Positions 57,805-64,000 of a stretch of 64,000 nt of DNA are shown here, piece after piece. The translations under genes and the position numbers were made by a program. The notes below the pieces were generated by a model, which did not search any database, was not told the DNA's origin, and saw nothing but the letters and a program-made list of their open reading frames with translations. How positions within the stretch are numbered: the first letter of the stretch is position 1; each line of letters opens with the position of its first letter. Origin of the DNA: Cryphonectria parasitica EP155 (lineage: Eukaryota > Ascomycota > Sordariomycetes > Diaporthales > Cryphonectriaceae); assembly GCF_011745365.1 (NCBI RefSeq), contig NW_024468915.1:3326653-3390652 (forward strand), read 5' to 3'.

Positions 57805-60800
57805 TACAAATATAGCGCACTATTAAATAATAGCGCTTAGGGAAACTTTATATTCCTATATATCATCAATCAGGCATAATTACAATAGAGATGGAAGAGA
57901 TGCTCATATACTCTCAGCACTGTAGAAGAACAATCTGTTGCATACAACTAAGAAGTAATTAATAAGGAAACTGATCATCTATCTATCTTAATCCTAGAAT
58001 GTATAATCAGAGCTTCTTTTGATATTATAGATATAGCACAGTATAAGCTGATTATAGAACTTCCATAGCTTAAGAAGCACAATTCTTGAATCGATTAGAC
58101 TATTAGCCAGATCTCATGGAAACAAGCTATATCCAGAGAGATAATTACAATCAACAATACAGGATCGAAGCTAGTGATTAAAGAATACTCAGGAAAAGAA
58201 GCTTCATACAACTTCATACATACTTCTAAGTTAGCAGAGCTGGCAGTTCAAGGAGAAGGATCTAGTGAGAGGCGAACTCAAACAGTGCTAGAGCGCTAGC
58301 AGGTTAGCAAAACAACGGAAGCAAGGCTCTCAGCAAGTCGGTCCGCTCCGGAGCAATAAGAAAAAGCTTTAGAAAGTAAATTATAGATCCATACAGGAAA
58401 AACCTCGAAACCAGGCCCCCGAGCGCTCAGTCCAGCTCGGAGCGAACGCTCAAAGCTCTCAAAAACATCGCTAAAAACAACGAATGAAAAGAAGCATGCT
58501 CAATAATACTTACTGTTCCTTCAAGTAGCAGAAACAGCATATGAATCAGAACTAATACTTGCGAATATACTACGAGAATACTACAAGTTTAAGAAACTGT
58601 TCCAGGAAGAATTGGATATAGGATTGCTAGAATACAGCTTATATAATCACGAGATTCTGCTACAAGAAAGGAAACAGCTTAAATTCTTTCCTATCTATAG
58701 ACTAAACAAAGCATGACTAAAAGCATTTAGAGAATATCTTAATAAGAATCTTAAGAAAGAATATATATAATCATTGCAATTACTAGCAGAATACCCTATT
58801 CTATTTGTACTCAAGAAGAATAGCAAACTCAGGCTATGCATTAACTATAAGCAACTCAACGATATTACAATCAAGAACTGATATTCGTTGCTATTCATTA
58901 AGAAATTATAAGATAGATTACAAGAAGTATAATGATTTACAGTTCTAGATCTAAAAGGAGCTTACAATCTAATTAGAGTAAAAGAAGAAAAAGAATGAAA
59001 GACTGCTTTCAGAATATGCTACGGATACTACAAATATTTGATTATGCTCTTTGATTTAATAAATGCTCCAGCTTCATTCCAGGAAATAATCAATCACGTT
59101 CTATGCAAGCATCTGGATCAGTTCATTATTGCTTACTTCAATAACATTCTTATTTACTCTCGAATACTGGAGGAATACAAGAAGCATGTAGAAACAGTAT
59201 TGCAAATGCTCTAAGATGCAAAACTCCTTATGAAACTCGCAAAGAGTTACTTTTATGTATGGAAAATCAACTACCTTAGATTCACAATCAAGCTAGAATA
59301 TATCAAGCTACAGAAAGATAAGGTGGAAGCTATTAGAAACTAGCCAATTCCTAGGAATATCAGAGATATCAGATTTTTCCTCGGATACATTAACTTCTAT
59401 AAGCAGTTTATTAAGAATTATAGCTGGATCGCATACTCTCTTACAAATCTCATCAAAAAGGAACAGCCTTTCGAATGAATCTCCAAGGCATAAGAAGCTT
59501 TCAATGAGATCATCAGATATATTACTTCAGAACTAGTTCTATGTAAAGCAAACTTTTATAAACTCTTTAAAATTAAAACCGATGTATTAGAATATGCACT
59601 CGGAGAATAACTTGGCTAGCGAAATAATCAAAGATGTTTAAGGATTGTAAGCAACTTCTCAAAGAAGTTGAATAATTCGGAAATCAACTACAGAATCCCT
59701 AATTAGAAACTTATGATAATAGTAAAAGCTTTCAAGGAATAGCAATACTATCTCATTAGCATATAATATCCAATTATAGTTCACTCAGATTACAAGAATC
59801 TAACTATATTCATAATAATCAAGATTTTGAACAAATAGCAAATCAGATGGGCAGAATTCCTCTTACAATTCGATTTCAAGATTGTATACTGCAAAAGCTC
59901 GGAAAACGGATGAGCGGACGCTTTTAGCAGAAGATTAGACTATCAAGATGCAGATTCCTCGAATATATAGAATATCTTTGCTCAAAACGAATCGGGAAAT
60001 CTCATTAATGCATATAGAGAACTGAATGCAGTTCTCAGAATCGAATTCTTAGAAAGGAATCCAGAATTAATAATTCCAAACAAATAAGATAACTATATTA
60101 AGAATGTATACTATATACCAGCATATAGATATCAGGAAGTTAGAGCAATCTACAAATACATCAAAAGATACTAGAGCTTACCAGATCTTAGGAAAAGAAT
60201 TGAAAGCATTCTATAACAATACAACAGCTGCAAGAAGAATAAAGCAGAAAAATACAAGCCTTATGAACTACTGCATCCCTTACCAGTATCTACAACTGTT
60301 TAGCAATCCATCAGTCTAGACTTTATTATCAAGCTATCTCTCTTATAAGAACTCTTAACTAAGATGTAATACAATAGCATCCTAGTAGTGATTTGCAAAC
60401 TAAGCAAATACGCTTATTTTCTCCTCTACAAGAAAAGCAGTATAGCAGAGGAACTTGCATATACATTCCTCAGAATGATCATCGCTAATTACAGCATGCT
60501 AAAGAAGATAATCTCTAACAGAGATAGGAAGTTCAACTCGAAGTTTTGAACTTCGCTCATGAAATAACTCGGAATATACTACAGAATGTTCATAGTATTT
60601 CACTCATAAACAGATGAACAGATGGAAAGAATGAATCAAGTTGTTGAATAATACCTACAACACTATATCAATCAGAAACAGAATAACTGAATTGATCTAT
60701 TGCTTCTTGCACAATTCGCTTATAATAGCACGGATATAAGTATAATAAAGAAATCATTATTCTTCATACTCTACAGATATAACTCGATAGCTTATCACAA

Positions 60801-61361
60801 AATGCTATCAGAAGCAAATGCAGAAGCTGCAAACAAAAGAGTTAAGAAGATTAAGAAAATTCAGAAGAAACTCTGATTAGAACTACAATTCATTCAGAAA
60901 CGAATAGTACGGTATGCAAACTCCAAAAGAATTAAGAAATTAATCCTGCAGAAGGAAAATAAGGCTTATCTACTTCGGAAAAACATTAAAACAATCAGAC
61001 CTAGCAACAAACTCAACTATAAGAAATTGGAATTATTCAAAATCTTACAACAGATCTCCCTAGTTAACTACGAGTTAGCATTATCTCATGGAATAAGAAT
61101 ATATCCGGTTTTTCACATCTTACTGCTGAAACTAGCAGTACAGGAAATACTAGCGAACAATATAGCAGAAGTAGAAAATAATGAATCAGAGTATGAGGTA
61201 GAGAAGATTCTCAAGCATAGAAGCATAAATAGCACGAGGGAATACCTTATTAAATGAAAAGGCTACTCAGCAAGCGAAAACTTATGGAAACTACGGGAGA
61301 ACGTCGAGAACGCTCAAGAAAGAGTAGCTGAATATTGGAAAAGAAAAGCCAGTACCTAAGA
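57805..61361 (+). pseudogene. Protease and pol of element F: PR, RT, RNase H, integrase, chromodomain (RIP-damaged)
   Basis: PR motif ALLNNSA.GNFI at about 57815-57860 (catalytic Asp position altered). RT at about 58680-59330 with FIIAYFNNILIYSR (YxDD box altered). RNase H at about 59560-59960. Integrase at about 60060-61020 with a C-x2-C zinc end (CKKN region), AYFLLYKKSSIAEELA and SNRDRKFNSKF. Chromodomain at about 61189-61330 (YEVEKILKHRS) with its central Trp codon changed to TGA. It ends RKAST then TAA at about 61361. Domain order identifies a chromodomain Ty3/gypsy element; the frame is non-functional. Confidence 0.85.
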
Positions 61362-61364
61362 CAA

Positions 61365-62102
61365 CTGCTCCAGCCCGAAGAGAAGCCCAGAGCTTATCAT
61401 CTCATTTAAAAACCCAGACTAATCCATCACACCATTCCCTACATCCACAGAATTCCAATCAAAAACTTCGAAGAAAGGATCTCCAGCCACTGCAGCCGAT
61501 TCCTCGACTACCACAAGCTCCGTGGAGATCACAGCCCGAACCTCAGCAGACATACGCTCGCGCTCCTCCTCTTCTAAACCTTTGTTTACCAATTTTATCC
61601 CCTTTTCCTGAAGGAAGCATCATTGCTTCTTCAGGCGGAACAAGCAACTCAAAGATTCCAACAAACGAGCCTAAGCATCAGCTAACTCTCGTTGACGCTC
61701 CAGCAGACGCTCCTCTTCCTCCACCTCCCTACTATCCAGACGAATCAGCTCATTGGTAATGCAGAACACTAAGAAAGTGCTATCAGGAAAAGTGTGCAAG
61801 GAAAGAAAACAGTTGGAAAACTTACAAGAAGAAACAGGAATCCAACCAGCATCACACGAACAGCTTCGCTTTATGCACTGAGAACAGCTTTTTACCCCAT
61901 CCACCATCTTACATCGCACCCCTTCCTCTAAACAAAAAGAACACAGCATAATCTCATAACCGATGAATTCGATATATAAAAAACGCTCAAAATGATGAAG
62001 ATGCGATTGCAACAAACCAGAAGAAGCAGAGAAAGATTTCTTCGCAATACAGGAATTTAAGATTCTATTCAACATCTCGATTAGAAAGGCATGATTACGC
62101 AT
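61365..62102 (-). pseudogene. Antisense accessory frame of element F
   Basis: In the minus direction from 62102: RNHAFLIEMLNRIL, a variable segment, then CSFCLEEGVRC ... CSQCIKRSCSCD (C-x2-C-x6-C-x8-C-x2-C-x4-C-x1-C; about 61945-61860), a non-homologous hydrophobic stretch, and a charged coiled-coil segment (EVEEEERLLERQRELADA) to 61671. After stops, the tail continues to about 61370 with EERERMSAEV, VVVEESAAVAGD and FDWNSVDVGN. It is open for 143 codons despite the RIP around it. Same family as the frames in B and D. Confidence 0.72.
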
Positions 62103-62167
62103 ACGGAGAACTTGCCAGAATACTTACAGAAGATTGTTGAGGACAACAACTGATAGAAGGGAGATGA

Positions 62168-62623
62168 TATTATAACTCATCCAACATGCAGGTTACGAAA
62201 CAAATCCCAGCAACAAGGAACCAGATATTACAATCCAACGTTGAACAGCTATCAATGATTAGGTAATCCAGGATTAGGATTACAGAGCTCAGCTAATCAG
62301 ATCACAGGATGATCACTTGTAATCACCAGTGCTCAGTGATCAGTAGTGATCCGGAGTGATCACCAGTGAGCAGGAACTGAAGAGCTGGATATATAATCAC
62401 ACGTTCATTACCATTAGATAGATCATTGTACATAACTCTTCAGTTATCAATCTAAGTATTCAGTCTTCTATACTAAGTAGCCCCAAAGGCAGTGAATACT
62501 TGCATTGCTTATCAGGACTTGTACAATTCCGTATTCAAGGACTTGATACTTTGATACTGCTCTTGTTAGCATAAACTCCTTTGTGTACTTAGGAATCTTC
62601 GGATTGCTGCAGTGCTCATTACA
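62168..62623 (+). repeat. 3' LTR of element F
   Basis: Begins TATTATAACTC (terminal TG reads TA, consistent with RIP) and ends CTCATTACA, followed by ATACC. Confidence 0.9.
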
Positions 62624-62628
62624 ATACC

Positions 62629-64000
62629 CGTTGCTACTCATCAAGGAACTACGAGATAGATTGCAAGGAGCATAGTGGTTTACAGTTCTGAATTTGAAAG
62701 AAGCTTATAATCTGATCAGAGTAAAGGAAGAAGAAGAATGGAAAACTGCTTTCAGAACATGCTATGAATACTACGAGTATTTGATCATGCTCTTTAGTTT
62801 AACGAATGCTTCAGCTTCGTTTCAGAAAATGATCAATCATGTTTTATGCGAATACCTGAATCAATTCATTATTGCGTATCTTGATAACATTCTTATTTAC
62901 TCTCGAATGCTGAAAGAATACAAGAAATATATAAAAACAGTATTGCAAATGCTCCAAGATGCAAAACTCCTTATGAAATCTGCAAAGAGTTACTTTCATA
63001 TACAAAAAGTTGACTATCTCGGATTCACAATCGAGCTGGGATATATCAAGCTACAGAAAGATAAGGTGAAAGCTATTAGGAACTAGCCAATTCTCAGGAA
63101 CATCAGAGATATTAGATCTTTTCTCGGATATATCAACTTCTATAAATAGTTTATTAAGAATTATAGCTGAATTGCATACCCCCTTATAAATCTCATCAAA
63201 AAAGAACAATCTTTCGAATAAACCTTTAAGGCATAAGAAGCCTTTGATAAGATCATCAAGCACATCATCTCAGAGCCAATTCTATATAAAGCAAACTCTT
63301 ACAAACCTTTTAAAGTTAAGACTGATGCATCAGAATATGCACTTGGAGAACAACTTAGTTAGCAAAACAACTAAGAATGTTTAAGGATTATAAGCAACTT
63401 CTCAAAAAAGTTGAATAGCTTGGAAATCAACTACGGAATCCCTAATCAGAAACTTATAGCAATAGTAAAAGCCTTCGAGAAATAGCAATACTATCTTATT
63501 AGTATACAATACTCAATCATAGTTTACTCGGATTACAAGAATCTAATTATATTCATAATAACTAAGGTTTTGAATAAGCAACAAATTAGATGAGTAGAAT
63601 TCCTCTTATAGTTCAACTTCAAGATTGTGTACTGCAAAAGCTTGAAGAACGAACAAGCAAATGCTCTCAGCAGAAGATCAGACCATTGAGATACAGATTC
63701 CTCGGATATACAGAATATCTTCGCTCAAAACGAGTCGGAAAATCTCGTTAATGCATACAGAGAACTGAATGCTGCTTTTAGAATCGGATCCTCGGAAAGG
63801 AATTCAGAATCAATAATTCTGAATGAATAAGATAATTATATCAAGAATGTATACAATGCATCAGCATACGAGCATCAGGGAGTTAGAGCAATCTATGAAT
63901 GTATCAAAAGATACTGGAATTTACTAGGCTTTAGGAAAAGAATTGAGAATATCTTATAATAATGCAACAGCTGCAAAAAGAATAAAGCAAAAAAATATAA
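62629..64000 (+). pseudogene. RT, RNase H and start of integrase of element E (continuation)
   Basis: The RT continues from 55579. An open block 62694-63086 contains KEAYNLIRVKEEEEWKTAF, FSLTNASASFQKMINHVLC and FIIAYLDNILIYSRM (YxDD reads YLDN). RNase H follows (KTDASEYALGEQL at about 63315-63355), then the integrase zinc end with His residues near 63870-63890 and CNSCKKNKAKKY at 63963-64000. The frame runs off the window end. Confidence 0.82.

Larger units (their letters stand above)
55580..62623 (+). mobile_element. Gypsy element F: full-length chromodomain Ty3/gypsy retrotransposon with gag deletion and target duplication
   Basis: 7044 bp; LTRs 55580-56035 and 62168-62623 (456 bases each), flanked by ATACC (55575-55579 and 62624-62628). 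Order: LTR, gag, protease, RT, RNase H, integrase, chromodomain, antisense accessory frame, purine tract (AGAAGGGAGATGAT), LTR. LTR differences in the parts I compared are transitions. Relative to element E about 500 bases of gag are missing after 56150. Nested in E. Confidence 0.94.
51806..64000 (+). mobile_element. Gypsy element E, split by element F and running past the window end
   Basis: 5' LTR 51806-52247, internal 52248-55579 (gag, protease, start of RT), interruption by F, then 62629-64000 (RT, RNase H, start of integrase). The RT joins exactly across F once one ATACC copy is removed. It is inserted in the RT of element D (left flank CGGTT); its 3' end is not in the window. Confidence 0.9.

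Noticed and set aside
1..64000. tRNA or rRNA genes
   Set aside because: No cloverleaf or rRNA-like segment was recognised by eye; a covariance-model scan would be needed to exclude them fully.

Overview
This is a window from a filamentous ascomycete (Pezizomycotina) genome. The evidence is short GT-AG introns of about 50-180 bp, a Zn2Cys6 transcription factor, a HET-domain protein, a family PL3 pectate lyase, and chromodomain Ty3/gypsy elements carrying many C-to-T type changes (CAG to TAG, ATG to ATA) typical of repeat-induced point mutation (RIP). The pectate lyase suggests a plant-associated lifestyle. I cannot name the species.

Layout. Bases 1-26.4 kb are mostly ordinary gene space, with six genes and one gene fragment: the 3' end of a CorA-like metal transporter (1-1035), a secreted S10 serine carboxypeptidase (2554-4727), a large multi-membrane-segment fungal protein with one apparent frameshift (6618-9318), a Zn2Cys6 regulator (11208-14153) followed by an MFS drug-type transporter (15534-17257), a secreted PL3 pectate lyase on the minus strand (18166-19323), and a HET-domain protein (24400-26362). 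Between the last two lie a TA-flanked 446-bp MITE and two solo LTRs. A hAT-like 448-bp MITE sits just downstream of the HET gene.

Bases 27-64 kb are a nested, AT-rich transposon block. One chromodomain Ty3/gypsy family (LTRs of about 440-456 bp) is present as at least six bodies. A (28470-32797) is truncated by C. C (32798-43928) is split by a full-length reverse-oriented copy B (35976-43385, duplicated flank AAACT). D (45420-51805, minus) is split by E (51806 to beyond the window end). E is split by full-length F (55580-62623, duplicated flank ATACC). All are defective. Within this debris are two clean, un-RIPped copies of a different non-autonomous LTR element (28885-32269 and 46068-48806), each with same-sequence terminal LTRs, a 5-bp target duplication, a purine tract and three tandem-repeat blocks. 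There is also a clean 319-bp solo LTR of a third family, and a 420/179-bp tandem satellite.

Most notable: (i) the gypsy family carries an extra antisense reading frame (Cys-rich knuckle, coiled coil, acidic tail) whose stop meets the pol stop tail-to-tail, seen in three independent copies; (ii) each LTR lineage swaps a different palindrome-rich cassette between a telomere-like GGGTTAGGGTT motif and the TATA region; (iii) the non-autonomous element described above; (iv) LTR/post-LTR complementarity that suggests Tf1-like self-priming. The protein-coding genes do not form an obvious single pathway, apart from a possible regulator-transporter pair at 11.2-17.3 kb.
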